Source: Pseudomonas sp. UBA2684 | Lineage (GTDB): Bacteria > Pseudomonadota > Gammaproteobacteria > Pseudomonadales > Pseudomonadaceae | Assembly (NCBI GenBank): GCA_002354655.1 | Contig: DELY01000053.1 | Location: forward strand, 1 to 64,000 | Reading direction: 5' to 3' | Length of the DNA stretch: 64,000 nucleotides | In this document: positions 7,903 to 17,188 of the stretch, piece after piece | How the letters are laid out: every line of letters begins with the position of its first letter | How positions within the stretch are numbered: the stretch's first letter is position 1 | Notes under the pieces: model-generated | What the model saw: the letters and a program-made list of their open reading frames with translations, nothing else | The model's database searches: none | Told to the model about the DNA's origin: nothing | Program-made: the position numbers and the translations under genes

Positions 7903-9318
7903 TCAGCGCTGCGCGGGGGCGACGAAGGTGCTGGTGGCGCTGACGCGGTGGTGCGGCTCGTCCAGCTCAATCAGCTCGAAACGCAGGGTGTAGGGTGACG
8001 GCGCGGCCAGCTCGGCGGTCAGCGCCACGCTGACCGGCAGATCGAGGATTTCCCCCGCGGCCAGGCGCAGCTCACGTGTGCCCTGCAAGGTGAAGGGGCC
8101 AGCGTCGGCCAGTGCCAGGGCATAACGGCGCGTCTGCTGGGTTTTATTGATGACCTTGAGGCTGTAGATGTTCTCGATCTGCCCCAGTGGGTTCTCGCGG
8201 AACAGGCCGCGGTCTTTGCTCACGTCCAGCGACAGCAGTGGCCGGGTGTCCAGCGCCCAGACGAAGGCCGCGAGCATCAGCAGCAACATGGCGGCGTAGC
8301 TGAGCAGTTGCGGGCGCAGCCATTGCGTCTTGCCGCCCGCCAGGGCGCGCTCGGAGGTGTAGCGCACCAGGCCGCGGGCATAGCCCATCTTGTCCATCAC
8401 CGTGTCGCAGGCGTCGATGCAGGCGCCACAACTGATGCAGTCCAGTTGCAGGCCGTCGCGGATGTCGATGCCGGTCGGGCAGACCTGCACGCACAGGGTG
8501 CAATCGGTGCAGTCGCCCAGGCCCTGGGCCCGGTAGTCGGCCGTTTTCTTGCGCGGGCCTCGGCCCTCGCCGCGCGCGCTGTCATAGGTCACCAGCAGGG
8601 TGCTGTCGTCGAACATCACGCTCTGGAAACGCGAGTAAGGGCACATGTGCAGGCAGATTTTTTCGCGCAGCCAGCCGGCGTTGAGGTAGGTGGCGGCGGT
8701 GAAGAACAGCAGCCAGAACGCTGTGGTCAGCCCCAGTTGCAAGCTGAGCAGCTCGCGCAGCAGTTCGCGAATCGGCGTGAAGTAGCCAACGAAGGCCAGT
8801 GCCGTGGCCAGGCTCACCGCCAGCCACAGGCCATGCTTGGCGGCGCGGCGCAGCAGCTTGTTCGTTGACCAGGGCGCGGCATCCAGCTTGATCCGCTGGT
8901 TACGGTCGCCCTCGGTGATTTTCTCTGCCCACATGAACACCCAGGTCCACACGCTTTGCGGGCAGGTGTAACCGCACCAGACGCGGCCGGCGAATACGGT
9001 GATAAAGAACAGGCCAAAGGCGCAGATGATCAACAGTGCCGAGAGCAGGATGAAATCCTGCGGCCAGAAGGTCGCGCCGAAAATATAGAACTTGCCGGCG
9101 GCCAGGTCCCACAGCACCGCCTGGCGCTCGCCCCAGTTCAGCCAGGCGGTGCCGAAGAACAACAGGAACAGCGCGCCTGCACCGTACAGGCGCAGGCTGC
9201 GGAACAGTCCGGTGAAGCTGCGGGTATGGATGGCGCCACCGGCTTGTGCGGGTGTCAGGCGCACGGACGTGCGCGGGTCGATCGTCTCGACGAGTGTGGC
9301 GGGAATGCGCTCGGTCAT
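7903..9318 (-). CDS. ccoG: Cytochrome c oxidase accessory protein CcoG
   Basis: A 471-residue membrane ferredoxin of the RdxA/FixG family, needed for maturation of cbb3-type cytochrome oxidase; in Rhodobacter it acts as a Cu(II) reductase for copper delivery to CcoN. Several transmembrane helices occur in the first 230 residues. Two 4Fe-4S clusters follow (CTDCTLCVQVCP and CISCGACIDACD), with a periplasmic Ig-like C-terminal domain. The motif GRVWCGYTCPQSVWTWVF is typical. The start at 9318 (MTERIPATLVE) is preferred over a Met seven codons upstream. The ccoNOPQ and ccoHIS genes are not in the window, and no ANR-type box (TTGAT-N4-ATCAA) was found upstream. Confidence 0.93.
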   Translation of the reverse strand: MTERIPATLVETIDPRTSVRLTPAQAGGAIHTRSFTGLFRSLRLYGAGALFLLFFGTAWLNWGERQAVLWDLAAGKFYIFGATFWPQDFILLSALLIICAFGLFFITVFAGRVWCGYTCPQSVWTWVFMWAEKITEGDRNQRIKLDAAPWSTNKLLRRAAKHGLWLAVSLATALAFVGYFTPIRELLRELLSLQLGLTTAFWLLFFTAATYLNAGWLREKICLHMCPYSRFQSVMFDDSTLLVTYDSARGEGRGPRKKTADYRAQGLGDCTDCTLCVQVCPTGIDIRDGLQLDCISCGACIDACDTVMDKMGYARGLVRYTSERALAGGKTQWLRPQLLSYAAMLLLMLAAFVWALDTRPLLSLDVSKDRGLFRENPLGQIENIYSLKVINKTQQTRRYALALADAGPFTLQGTRELRLAAGEILDLPVSVALTAELAAPSPYTLRFELIELDEPHHRVSATSTFVAPAQR

Positions 9319-9511
9319 ACAGTTCGCCCCATCTGGCATGGTCAGGCGGGGTGCATGATCGAGGTTCGGCGGTGCCGATAACAGACTCAGATTTTCAAAT
9401 AAAAAGCGGATCAGATGCCGCGTCCCGCACCGCTCATCCCAGGCCGTGCGCAGGTTCGGCGTACCTCGCCGATAGCGATGACCCGCAGGGCGCGTTACGT
9501 GTGTTGATGCA

Positions 9512-9835
9512 CTAGTTGCGATCCGCCAGCACGCCGATCAGGAAGAACACCAATAGCAGCACCGGCGCCAGGGTGTAGTTGTTGAAGTGACCGAGGCCCT
9601 GGGCCAGCCAGGGGGTGATGAAGACCATCGCCAGGCCGTAACCGACCGCGCAGACCAGCACGAAGATCAGCGTGCGGAAGAAGAAGTTCAGGCCGCCAAT
9701 CGAGCGTTGCACCCAGGCATTGATGCCGGGGCCGAACAGCACGAACAGGGTGGCCATGATCGCCAGGGAAATGTCGTACAGGTGGCCACGGCTCCAGCGC
9801 GACAGGGTGGCAATCAGGTCGAAGAGCAGATCCAT
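9512..9835 (-). CDS. DUF3392 family membrane protein
   Basis: A 107-residue protein with three predicted transmembrane helices (about residues 20-37, 50-72 and 85-103), matching DUF3392 in size and in its N terminus MDLLFDLIATLSRWSRGHL. Function is unknown. It is the last gene of the metX-metW-DUF4426-rdgB-hemW run and begins 37 bases after the hemW stop, so it is probably cotranscribed. Confidence 0.8.
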   Translation of the reverse strand: MDLLFDLIATLSRWSRGHLYDISLAIMATLFVLFGPGINAWVQRSIGGLNFFFRTLIFVLVCAVGYGLAMVFITPWLAQGLGHFNNYTLAPVLLLVFFLIGVLADRN

Positions 9836-9872
9836 GCGGGGTCCTTAGCGCAGCGGGCGCACAAGCAGCCGA

Positions 9873-11069
9873 TCAAGGCAGAAAATGTTGCAGCAGGTCG
9901 TTGAGAAACAGCTGGCCTTCGCGGGTGGCGGCCAGGCGTGCCGGGTCGCTGTGCAGCAGGCCACGGCTGAGCGCTTCGGCGCGGGCGTCGGCCAGCAGGC
10001 TCAGCGGCAGGCCGGTGCGCTGAGTGAACAGCTCACTGGCGACGCCGTCCGTGAGGCGCAGCACATTCATCAGAAATTCGAAGGGTAATTCGTCCTGGCT
10101 CAGTGCGCGCTCGCCGGCGGTAAAGCGTTTGCCGGCAGCCAGGTAGTCTTTCGGCAGGCGGGTTTTCCAGCTGCGGCTGATCGTTCCATCCGGGCGGCTC
10201 AGCTTGGCGTGGGCGCCGGCGCCGATGCCGAGGAAGTCGCCGAAGGTCCAGTAATTCAGGTTGTGCCGCGCCGCCTTGCCGGGCTGGGCGTAGGCCGATA
10301 CCTCGTATTGCGCGTAGCCGTGCGCGGCGAGCAGCGCCTGGCCGGCTTCCTGGATGTCCCAGAGGATGTCATCTTCCGGCAGCGTCGGTGGCTGGTTCCA
10401 GAACACCGTGTTCGGCTCCAGGGTCAGCTGGTACCAGGACAGGTGCGTCGGTGCTTGGGCGATGGCGATGCGCAGGTCGTCCAAGGCGTCGTCGATGGAC
10501 TGCTCGGGCAGGCCGTGCATCAGGTCCAGGTTGAAGTTGTCGAAACCGGCGGCACGCGCCATGTCGGCCGCGCGGATCGCCTCGTCGCCATCGTGGATGC
10601 GACCCAGGGCCTTGAGCTTGGCGGCTTGGAAGCTCTGCACGCCGATCGACAGGCGATTGATGCCGAGGCTGCGGTAGGCGGCGAACTTGGCCTGCTCGAA
10701 GGTGCCGGGGTTGGCCTCCAGGGTGATCTCGATATCCGCCGCGAACGGCACGCGGCGCTCCACGCCTGCCAGCAGGCGGCCGAGGGCCTTGGCCGAGAAC
10801 AGGCTGGGGGTGCCACCGCCGAAAAAGATCGACGTCAGCGGGCGGCCATAGACCTGGGGCAGCTCTTCATCGAGGTCGGCGAGCAGGGCGTCGATGTATT
10901 CTTCTTCCGGTAGCGTCGGCCCGGCGGCGTGGGAGTTGAAGTCGCAGTACGGGCACTTCTTCACGCACCAGGGAATATGGATATACAGCGCCAGTGGCGG
11001 TAGCTCGAACGCACTGTGGTGCCCCGCGCCCTCTGGGAGAGGGATCGGGGTTGAGGACGGCTGGTTCAT
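9873..11069 (-). CDS. hemW: Radical SAM heme chaperone HemW
   Basis: A 398-residue radical SAM protein. Cysteines 35, 39 and 42 in [15 protein letters not shown] coordinate the 4Fe-4S cluster, followed by [10 protein letters not shown] and a HemN-like C-terminal domain. HemW proteins lack the extra residues of true coproporphyrinogen oxidase HemN and bind heme for delivery to respiratory enzymes; many databases still call them HemN-like. The ATG at 11069 overlaps the rdgB stop (ATGA), so translation is probably coupled. This chosen start gives the normal family length although the frame is open to 11162. Confidence 0.93.
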   Translation of the reverse strand: MNQPSSTPIPLPEGAGHHSAFELPPLALYIHIPWCVKKCPYCDFNSHAAGPTLPEEEYIDALLADLDEELPQVYGRPLTSIFFGGGTPSLFSAKALGRLLAGVERRVPFAADIEITLEANPGTFEQAKFAAYRSLGINRLSIGVQSFQAAKLKALGRIHDGDEAIRAADMARAAGFDNFNLDLMHGLPEQSIDDALDDLRIAIAQAPTHLSWYQLTLEPNTVFWNQPPTLPEDDILWDIQEAGQALLAAHGYAQYEVSAYAQPGKAARHNLNYWTFGDFLGIGAGAHAKLSRPDGTISRSWKTRLPKDYLAAGKRFTAGERALSQDELPFEFLMNVLRLTDGVASELFTQRTGLPLSLLADARAEALSRGLLHSDPARLAATREGQLFLNDLLQHFLP

Positions 11070-11656
11070 GTCAGGCCCAGTCGTTGCTTCAGCAGCGCCA
11101 TGGCGCGGGCGCGGTGGCTCAGCTGGTTCTTCTCGGCGGGTGCCAGCTCGGCGCTGGAGCATTGGCGTTCCTCGACCCAGAACAGCGGGTCGTAGCCGAA
11201 ACCGTGGGCGCCCCGCGCGGCATGCAGGATGCGTCCGTGCCAGAGGCCTTCGCAGAGAATCGGCAACGGGTCGTCGGCATGGCGCACCAGTGCCAGGGCG
11301 CAGACGAACTGCGCGCCGCGCTGCGCGTCCGGCAGGTCTTTCAGCACCTCTAGGAGTTTCGCGTTGTTCGCCGCATCGCCCTGGCCATCGGCATAGCGCG
11401 CCGAGTAGATGCCCGGCGCGCCGCCGAGAAAGTCCACCGCCAGGCCGGAGTCGTCGGCCAGCGCTGGCAGGCCGGAGACGCGTGCGGCGTGGCGCGCCTT
11501 GAGAATCGCGTTCTCGACGAACGACAGGCCGGTCTCTTCCGGCTCCACGCTGCTGAACTCGCCGATCGAGCGCACGCGCACCGCGGCGCCGAGCATGGCC
11601 TGGAGTTCCTTGAGTTTGCCGGCGTTATGGCTGGCCAGTACGAGTTCGCTGATCAT
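11066..11656 (-). CDS. rdgB: dITP/XTP pyrophosphatase RdgB
   Basis: A 196-residue Ham1-family nucleotide pyrophosphatase that removes dITP, dUTP-like and XTP bases from the nucleotide pool. The N-terminal motif [14 protein letters not shown] and the metal-binding motif [14 protein letters not shown] are intact, as is [11 protein letters not shown]. The ATG at 11656 overlaps the stop of the DUF4426 gene by four bases (ATGA), and its own stop overlaps the hemW start in the same way. The downstream gene order is rdgB-hemW, as in many gammaproteobacteria. Confidence 0.95.
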   Translation of the reverse strand: MISELVLASHNAGKLKELQAMLGAAVRVRSIGEFSSVEPEETGLSFVENAILKARHAARVSGLPALADDSGLAVDFLGGAPGIYSARYADGQGDAANNAKLLEVLKDLPDAQRGAQFVCALALVRHADDPLPILCEGLWHGRILHAARGAHGFGYDPLFWVEERQCSSAELAPAEKNQLSHRARAMALLKQRLGLT

Positions 11657-12072
11657 TCGTCGGGGAAGAATTCCTGGTTGAAGTCGACGCTGTGGGCGAC
11701 GCCGTCGCTGGCGCGCACCGTGATGGTGAAGCGCAGCACTTCCCGCGATTCGAAGGGGAACTGTGCCAGGTAGTAGATCGCCGTGCCTTCTTTGACCTGC
11801 TTGAAGTTCAGCGGGTAGTTGCGCCCGAGCAGGTTCTTCACTGCGCCGCTGACGCTGGCGTTGCTCGGCTGGCCGGCCTTGAGCACGGAGATGTTCACCA
11901 CGCCCTGGGTCTTGCTGCGGACCAGGCCGTTGGCGGCGGCGATATCCGGTTGCAGGAAGCCGGAATTGAAGGCGATGTAGTGTACGTCCAGGTCGCCAAA
12001 GCTCTGCTTGCGCTCGGCAAGCGCCGGCAAGCTCAGGCACAGGGCGATAAACAGTAAGGCAATGCGACGCAT
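11653..12072 (-). CDS. DUF4426 periplasmic protein
   Basis: A 139-residue protein with a clear signal peptide ([19 protein letters not shown]) and a small beta-rich domain beginning [20 protein letters not shown], typical of DUF4426. Function is unknown. AGGAG lies eight bases upstream of the start. It sits between metW and rdgB in the metX run, a position conserved in Pseudomonas, and its stop overlaps the rdgB start. Confidence 0.88.
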   Translation of the reverse strand: MRRIALLFIALCLSLPALAERKQSFGDLDVHYIAFNSGFLQPDIAAANGLVRSKTQGVVNISVLKAGQPSNASVSGAVKNLLGRNYPLNFKQVKEGTAIYYLAQFPFESREVLRFTITVRASDGVAHSVDFNQEFFPDE

Positions 12073-12111
12073 GATGGTTCTCCTGATGAATCGACCTGAA
12101 CGGCCGCCAGC

Positions 12112-12732
12112 TCAGTTGGCGATTGTCACGTCGTGGGCGGTGCGACCGCTGATCCGGTAGATGCCGATCTCACCTAATAGATTAGGCCAGATACGGCTGG
12201 CCCAGCCGTGGCGATGGTCGCGATCCACAGCCAGGCGATCCAGCACCTTGGCGTCTTGCGCGCGGCACAGGCGCTCGAAGTCGTCGAAGGTGCAGAAGTG
12301 GATGTTCGGCGTGTTGTACCAGGTGTAGGGCAAGAAGTCGGAAACCGGCATGCGCCCCTTGCTCGTCAGGTACCAGCGGCAGCGCCAGTGGGCGAAGTTG
12401 GGGAAGGTGATGATGCAGGTCTTGCCGACCCGCAGCATCTCCGCCAGCACTTTGTCCGGGAAATGCAGGGCCTGCAGCGACTGAGTCATCACCACCACAT
12501 CGAAGCTGTTGCTGGCGAAGTTGCCGAGGCCCTTGTCGAGGTTCTGCTCGATGACGTTGACGCCCTTGCTCACGCATTGGGCAATATTGTCGGGGTCGAT
12601 TTCCAGGCCGTAGCCAAACACCTGCTTGTGCTCCGCCAGCCAGGCCAGCAGTTCGCCATTGCCGCAGCCGAGGTCGAGCACCCGGCTGCCGGCGGGTATC
12701 CAGTCTTGGATGATGTCCAGATCGGCTCTCAT
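12112..12732 (-). CDS. metW: Methionine biosynthesis protein MetW
   Basis: A 206-residue protein with a SAM-methyltransferase fold. The SAM-binding loop [17 protein letters not shown] and the later [11 protein letters not shown] are visible. MetW is encoded next to metX in Pseudomonas and other proteobacteria and is needed with MetX for homoserine acylation in methionine synthesis; the exact reaction is not settled in all species. The gene begins seven bases after the metX stop, so they are cotranscribed. Confidence 0.95.
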   Translation of the reverse strand: MRADLDIIQDWIPAGSRVLDLGCGNGELLAWLAEHKQVFGYGLEIDPDNIAQCVSKGVNVIEQNLDKGLGNFASNSFDVVVMTQSLQALHFPDKVLAEMLRVGKTCIITFPNFAHWRCRWYLTSKGRMPVSDFLPYTWYNTPNIHFCTFDDFERLCRAQDAKVLDRLAVDRDHRHGWASRIWPNLLGEIGIYRISGRTAHDVTIAN

Positions 12733-12739
12733 GCGTGCC

Positions 12740-13879
12740 TCATACTGCGATTCGATTCATATAGCTGCTGAAGGCCTGCAAGTAGCGCGGGATCGGCATC
12801 AGGAAGGCGTCGTGGCCCTGCGGCGCGTCGATTTCCAGGTAGCACACGTTCTTGCGCGCGGCCGTCAGCGCATCGACGATTTCCCGCGAGCGCGCGGGCG
12901 AGAAGCGCCAGTCGGTGGTGAAGGACATCACGCAGAAATCCGCCGTGACATGCGCCAGGGTCTTGGCCAAGTCGTCAGCGCACGCGGCCGCCGGGTCGAA
13001 GTAATCCAGCGCCTTGGTCATCAGCAGGTAGGTGTTGGCGTCGAAACGCCCGGAAAACTCCTCGCCCTGGTAGCGCAGGTAGCTTTCCACCTGAAATTCG
13101 ACGCTGTGGAAGTCGTAGTTGAGTTTTTCGCTTTTCAGGCCACGGCCGAATTTCTCGCCCATGGCGTCGTCCGACAGGTAGGTGATGTGGCCGACCATGC
13201 GCGCCAGCATCAGCCCTCGCTTGGGAATCACGCCCTGTTCCTGGAAGTGCCCGCCGTGGAATTCCGGGTCGGTGAGGATCGCCTGGCGCGCCACTTCGTT
13301 GAAGGCGATGTTCTGCGCCGAGAGCTTGGGCGCCGAGGCGATGGCTAGGCAATGGCGCACGCGCTCGGGGTAGCTGATGGTCCATTGCAGGGCCTGCATG
13401 CCGCCGAGGCTGCCGCCAACTACCGCGGCCCATTGCGCGATGCCGAGGGCGTCGGCCAGACGGGCCTGGCTGTGCACCCAGTCTTCCACGGTCATCACCG
13501 GGAAATCCGCGCCGAACGGTTTGCCGGTGGCCGGGTTGAGGCTGGATGGCCCGGTCGAGCCGTTGCAGCCACCGAGATTGTTGAGGCTGACGACGAAGAA
13601 TTTGTTGGTGTCGATCGGTTTGCCCGGGCCGATGCAGCTGTCCCACCAGCCGGGCTTGCGCTCGTCCGCGCTGTGGTAGCCGGCGGCGTGGTGGTGGCCG
13701 GACAGGGCGTGGCAGATCAGCACGGCATTGCTCGCCGTGGCATTCAGCTCGCCGTAGGTTTCGTAGATCAGTTGGTAGTCGGCCAGGCTGCGCCCGCAGG
13801 CCAGCGCCAGGGGTTCAGCGAAATGCAGCACCTGGGGCGTTACCAGGCCAACAGAGTCTTGGGGAAAGGCAGTCGGCAT
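12740..13879 (-). CDS. metX: Homoserine O-acyltransferase MetX (succinyl-type in Pseudomonas)
   Basis: A 379-residue alpha/beta-hydrolase-fold enzyme for the first committed step of methionine synthesis. The nucleophile elbow is [14 protein letters not shown]. The catalytic Asp and His are expected near TTDWRFSP and in [12 protein letters not shown]. The family uses acetyl-CoA or succinyl-CoA; Pseudomonas members with a metW neighbour are usually succinyltransferases, which is inference here. It heads the operon metX-metW-DUF4426-rdgB-hemW-DUF3392. The 91 bases upstream separate it from a toxin gene on the same strand and contain a short GC hairpin. Confidence 0.94.
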   Translation of the reverse strand: MPTAFPQDSVGLVTPQVLHFAEPLALACGRSLADYQLIYETYGELNATASNAVLICHALSGHHHAAGYHSADERKPGWWDSCIGPGKPIDTNKFFVVSLNNLGGCNGSTGPSSLNPATGKPFGADFPVMTVEDWVHSQARLADALGIAQWAAVVGGSLGGMQALQWTISYPERVRHCLAIASAPKLSAQNIAFNEVARQAILTDPEFHGGHFQEQGVIPKRGLMLARMVGHITYLSDDAMGEKFGRGLKSEKLNYDFHSVEFQVESYLRYQGEEFSGRFDANTYLLMTKALDYFDPAAACADDLAKTLAHVTADFCVMSFTTDWRFSPARSREIVDALTAARKNVCYLEIDAPQGHDAFLMPIPRYLQAFSSYMNRIAV

Positions 13880-13939
13880 CGACCCTGCTCGTAATAAAGG
13901 AAAAGGAAGTGCAAAAGAAAGAGCAGCAGTCTAAAGAGC

Positions 13940-13954
13940 GCCGCCCCAGGCGGC
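13940..13954 (-). terminator. Short hairpin between the zeta-like toxin gene and metX
   Basis: GCCGCC (13940-13945) and GGCGGC (13949-13954) form a 6-bp stem with a 3-base loop, just after the toxin stop at 13971. Read on the minus strand it is followed by a pyrimidine-rich stretch (GCTCTTTAG). It could attenuate read-through from the toxin-antitoxin pair into metX. Confidence 0.35.
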
Positions 13955-13970
13955 AAGAACAGTGCTTGGC

Positions 13971-14582
13971 TCAGTCAGGGACGCATTGCTTGATTTGCAG
14001 GGCCCATTCAGGAATATCGGCATCGGCGGCGTAGGTCTTGCAAAGATGCCCTTGGCGAGTGCGGAACAGTAGGCGAGGACTGTGATCGTTTACGGAGTTA
14101 TCGTAGATGTATAGCCGATCTACCAGTGAAGCCAGTTCAACGCAGTTTGCTATGGATTTTGTATAGCGCGAGACAATTTTGCTGATGGGGACTTCATGTC
14201 CGCCGTCCATGTAGCGGTAGGTAATTCGATAGGCGTTGATGGCCGGGTGTGAGGTGCTGACGAAGAAAACCCTGACAAAGAAGCCCGCATCGACCGCGCG
14301 TTGAATGAAATCAAGCTTGTTCTGCGTGGATAGCACGGTTTCAAATGCAAGGCTGCGCCTGTCATTTAGGCATTGCTCGCGCAAGTCTTCGGATTTTTTC
14401 GCTGCTTGTCTGAACGCTTCTTCTGAGTTCCAGCCTCCGAACTCGTCTTGGGCGATTTCGTCCGGATTGACGAATGTGCAGCCGGACAACCAGTGATGCT
14501 CTCTCAGCGTTTCAGTGATTGAGGTTTTGCCGGAGCCATTAGGTCCGGCGAAAACGATCAGCTTGGGTTTGCTTTCAGGCAT
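13971..14582 (-). CDS. Zeta-toxin-like P-loop kinase
   Basis: A 203-residue P-loop NTPase of the zeta toxin/AAA_33 type. The Walker A motif GPNGSGKTS spans residues 13-21 (Lys19). The NPDEIAQDEF stretch and RSLAFETVLS match the substrate-binding segments of zeta-like kinases, which in canonical members phosphorylate UDP-N-acetylglucosamine. Its start overlaps the stop of a 64-residue partner by eight bases. Base composition looks clearly more AT-rich than its neighbours, and the pair lies beside the metX promoter, suggesting recent acquisition. Toxicity and target are inference; some solitary zeta-like kinases are not toxins. Confidence 0.78.
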   Translation of the reverse strand: MPESKPKLIVFAGPNGSGKTSITETLREHHWLSGCTFVNPDEIAQDEFGGWNSEEAFRQAAKKSEDLREQCLNDRRSLAFETVLSTQNKLDFIQRAVDAGFFVRVFFVSTSHPAINAYRITYRYMDGGHEVPISKIVSRYTKSIANCVELASLVDRLYIYDNSVNDHSPRLLFRTRQGHLCKTYAADADIPEWALQIKQCVPD

Positions 14583-14769
14583 TGTGGGGTGTGCGAGTCG
14601 CCGCGCTTTTCTTCTTGGCTTTGATTGCTTGAGTCAGTGCTTCAGTGAGCTGGCTATCTACTCGCGCCACTCTGTTATGGGCGAGTTGACGAACCTGTGA
14701 CATCAGGTTCGAGAGCTGCGTGTCGCTGGGATCGTCCTGCGAGGTAATCAGACTGAAGTGGCTTTTCAT
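14575..14769 (-). CDS. Small putative antitoxin of the zeta-like pair
   Basis: A 64-residue, mostly helical, basic protein (MKSHFSLITSQDDPSDTQLS at the start, Lys-rich tail KAKKKSAATRTP). I recognise no named antitoxin family, and it is not an obvious epsilon homologue. The start at 14769 is well supported by AGGAGG at 14776-14781. It overlaps the following kinase gene by eight bases, the usual layout of antitoxin-first modules. The frame stays open upstream but only as an antisense shadow of the dynamin-like gene. Confidence 0.65.
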   Translation of the reverse strand: MKSHFSLITSQDDPSDTQLSNLMSQVRQLAHNRVARVDSQLTEALTQAIKAKKKSAATRTPHNA

Positions 14770-14837
14770 CACAATAAGCCTCCTACTTGTGGCTCTAGAT
14801 TTGCAGCATATGGGGTTCGTTGCTGAAAGCCAACTGG

Positions 14838-16820
14838 CTATTCGCCGACGCTGTGCGGCCGTGCGGCGCCTGGCAGGCTGACCACTTTGCCTTGGCGCTG
14901 GATCGGCGCGGGGCGGCGCAGGACGCGCAGCATTTCGTTGGCTTGGGTCAGTTGCTGCTCCAGCTCGTCGCTGTAGCGCCCCAATTGCTGGCTGCGCTGG
15001 CGCGTCTGTTGGGTTTCCTGGGCCAGGGCCTTGAGCCGCAGCATGTGGGTTTCCAGCAATTGCTTGTGTTCCAGGGTGTGCTGCATCAGTGGCATCAACG
15101 CGTCGCTGGCCCATTGTTCGGCTTCCAGACGCAGGCGCTGGTGCAGGCCGATGACTTCCTGCACCAGGGTGGCGAAGAAGCGCTTGGTCAGGCTGCGCTG
15201 CTCGGTCAGCAGGGTTTTCAGGTGCAGGCGGAACTGATCGGCTTTGCCCTGCTGCTGCTTGAGTTCGCGCAAGTAGCGGGCGATGTTGAACTGCGGCGCA
15301 TCGACGCCGTGCAGCGGGTTCTCTTCGTTGTGCCGGCGATAGATGGCGGCGACCATCTTGTTGGCCATCTGGGCTTCCTGCTCCAGGCTGTGCAGGTCGC
15401 TTTCCACCGCGCGGAAGAAGTGCAGGATGGCCTGGTTGATGCCCAGGGTGGTCCAGCTGCCGGTGAGGTTACGGCGCACTCTGTGCAGGTGCTCTTCCAG
15501 GCGTTCCGGGCGCGCCGCCGCCCGCAGCAGATCGCCTTGGCGCTTGAGCAGGCGCTGGTTGGTCTTCAGCCCGAGCAGGCGTTTGTGGTGCTGGCTGTGG
15601 TCTTCCTTGGTCTTGGCGGTCAGCTCAAATAGCATCTGGCCGTTGTCGTGCTGGTGGTTGCTGAGCAGCGCTTGCTGTTCGTTGACCTTCTCCAGGCGCA
15701 GGTTGAGCACATGCTGGCTGTTTTGCAGCAGCGCCAACACCTGGGTGACCACGCGGTCCTCGATCAGCCGTTCCTTCTGCGTGACGATACGCTCGCAGAG
15801 CAGGTTTTCCAGGTTGCTCATCTGGCTGCGGATCAGCAGTTCCTGGTCTTTGCGCACCTTGGCCAGCAAGGCTTGCTTGGCCGACAGCGGCAATACATCT
15901 TCGGGTTTGATACCGAGCTGTTTGGCGGTGGTTTTCTGGATTTGCTGAATCGCGTTCTGCACGAAGGCTTCGCCGGCGAGGTCGTCCCACAGCACGTCGA
16001 TCTTGTTCAGTACGGCGAACAGGCTGGTCTGGGTGTCTTCGTCGAGTTGGCGGATATGTTGCTGCCAGACCGCCATGTCGCTGGCGGTGACCCCGGTATC
16101 GGCGGACAGCAGGAAGATGATCGCCTGGGCGTTGGGCAGCATCGACAGGGTCAGTTCCGGCTCGCTGCCGAGGGCATTCAGGCCGGGCGTGTCGAGAATG
16201 CGCAGACCCTGGCGCAGCAGCGGGTGATCGAAGTTGACCATGGCGTGGCGCCAGGCCGGTACCAGCACCTGACCGGGCTTGCCGGTGCCTTCCAGCATGT
16301 CCGGGTGGAAGCCCAGCTGAATCGCCTGTTCGACGGGCATCGGTTTGGTTTTCGCCACCTGGGTGAACGCCTGGACCATATTGTCCGGGTCGCTCAGGTC
16401 CAGCGGAATGTTCACCCAGTGCCGGGGGATGCGCTTGAATTGCGACACGCTGGCTTCGGCCACACGGGTCTCGATCGGCAGCAGGCGGATATAGGAGCGT
16501 TCCGAGCGCGGATCGAAGAACAGCTCGGTGGGGCACATGGTGGTGCGTCCGGCCTGCGAGGGCAGCATGCGCTGGCCGTATTCGGAGAAGAACAGGCTGT
16601 TGATCAGCTCGGTCTTGCCACGGGAAAATTCGCCGACGAAGGCCAGGGTGATGTGATCGGTGCGCAACAGGCGCAGGGCGCGTTCGAGTTTGGCTTCCAC
16701 CGCGTCGGAATTCAGCCGGTTGTTCACCAGCCAGCTGCGGTAGCGGGTGATCTCGCGCATCAGCTCGCGCTTCCAGGTGACGTAGGCGTCGACCTGTTGA
16801 CTGAGACGTTCCATGCTCAT
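14838..16820 (-). CDS. Dynamin-family GTPase
   Basis: A 660-residue bacterial dynamin-like protein. The GTPase domain has the P-loop GEFSRGKT (residues 63-70), the G2-region threonines in GRTTMCPTEL, DTPG (210-213) and NKID (272-275). From about residue 340 to 640 it is Leu-, Gln- and Glu-rich helix, consistent with a stalk and coiled coil. There is no obvious transmembrane paddle. Bacterial dynamins remodel membranes or help during membrane or phage stress; the role of this one is unknown. A Met two codons after the chosen start (16814) is possible. It stands alone on the minus strand, upstream of the TA pair. Confidence 0.88.
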   Translation of the reverse strand: MSMERLSQQVDAYVTWKRELMREITRYRSWLVNNRLNSDAVEAKLERALRLLRTDHITLAFVGEFSRGKTELINSLFFSEYGQRMLPSQAGRTTMCPTELFFDPRSERSYIRLLPIETRVAEASVSQFKRIPRHWVNIPLDLSDPDNMVQAFTQVAKTKPMPVEQAIQLGFHPDMLEGTGKPGQVLVPAWRHAMVNFDHPLLRQGLRILDTPGLNALGSEPELTLSMLPNAQAIIFLLSADTGVTASDMAVWQQHIRQLDEDTQTSLFAVLNKIDVLWDDLAGEAFVQNAIQQIQKTTAKQLGIKPEDVLPLSAKQALLAKVRKDQELLIRSQMSNLENLLCERIVTQKERLIEDRVVTQVLALLQNSQHVLNLRLEKVNEQQALLSNHQHDNGQMLFELTAKTKEDHSQHHKRLLGLKTNQRLLKRQGDLLRAAARPERLEEHLHRVRRNLTGSWTTLGINQAILHFFRAVESDLHSLEQEAQMANKMVAAIYRRHNEENPLHGVDAPQFNIARYLRELKQQQGKADQFRLHLKTLLTEQRSLTKRFFATLVQEVIGLHQRLRLEAEQWASDALMPLMQHTLEHKQLLETHMLRLKALAQETQQTRQRSQQLGRYSDELEQQLTQANEMLRVLRRPAPIQRQGKVVSLPGAARPHSVGE

Positions 16821-17188
16821 CCTGCGTTCCTCTCGGTAGCGCGTCCGTTGGGTGACCTTGGCGTAGCGCTCGCCCAGGTGCTCTAGGTGGTCCGCTGACT
16901 GTCCGTGGTACGCGGCTCCACGCCCAATAATCGCGCATCGGGCTATCGCGCATTATGCGGTGCGGATTAGCCGCGTCAATTGGCCATCATCAGTGTCCCG
17001 CCTTATGGTCTGTCAAACAGACCCAACGGTCAGGTTCAGCGCTGTCGGCAACTGCTGCGGTTGTTTGATGCGCACGCGCTTCTGCCGGCGTTGCTGGCGC
17101 TTTCCAGGCTCCCCCTGGCGTTTGCCGACGGCAAACGCCAGGGGGAGAAAGGCCAGCAACAGACCCGTGTCCCGGCGGTAAAACCCCA
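16821..17188. other. Intergenic region dynamin gene to yggT
   Basis: These 368 bases lack a supported gene. The part next to 16820 should hold the dynamin gene promoter. The middle (16975-17080) shows no clear motif. The part near yggT contains a large near-perfect hairpin (17090-17160), described separately. Confidence 0.5.
17090..17160. repeat. 71-nt compound hairpin after yggT
   Basis: A perfect 18-bp inverted repeat (CTCCCCCTGGCGTTTGCC at 17109-17126, its complement at 17130-17147) closes on a 3-base loop. Outer arms GTTGCTGG (17090-17097) and CCAGCAAC (17153-17160) extend it with a small internal loop. It lies 29 bases beyond the yggT stop on the minus strand. There is no adjacent T-tract, so it may be a factor-dependent terminator, an RNA-protecting hairpin or a palindromic repeat. 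Confidence 0.6.

Noticed and set aside
9319-9511. ANR/FNR box expected upstream of ccoG
   Set aside because: No TTGAT-N4-ATCAA or close variant was found in the upstream 190 bases.
15648-16886. Open frame of 412 codons opposite the dynamin gene
   Set aside because: Composition is shadow-like (Gln, Gly, Arg, Val, His) with no motif, while the minus strand has all GTPase motifs.
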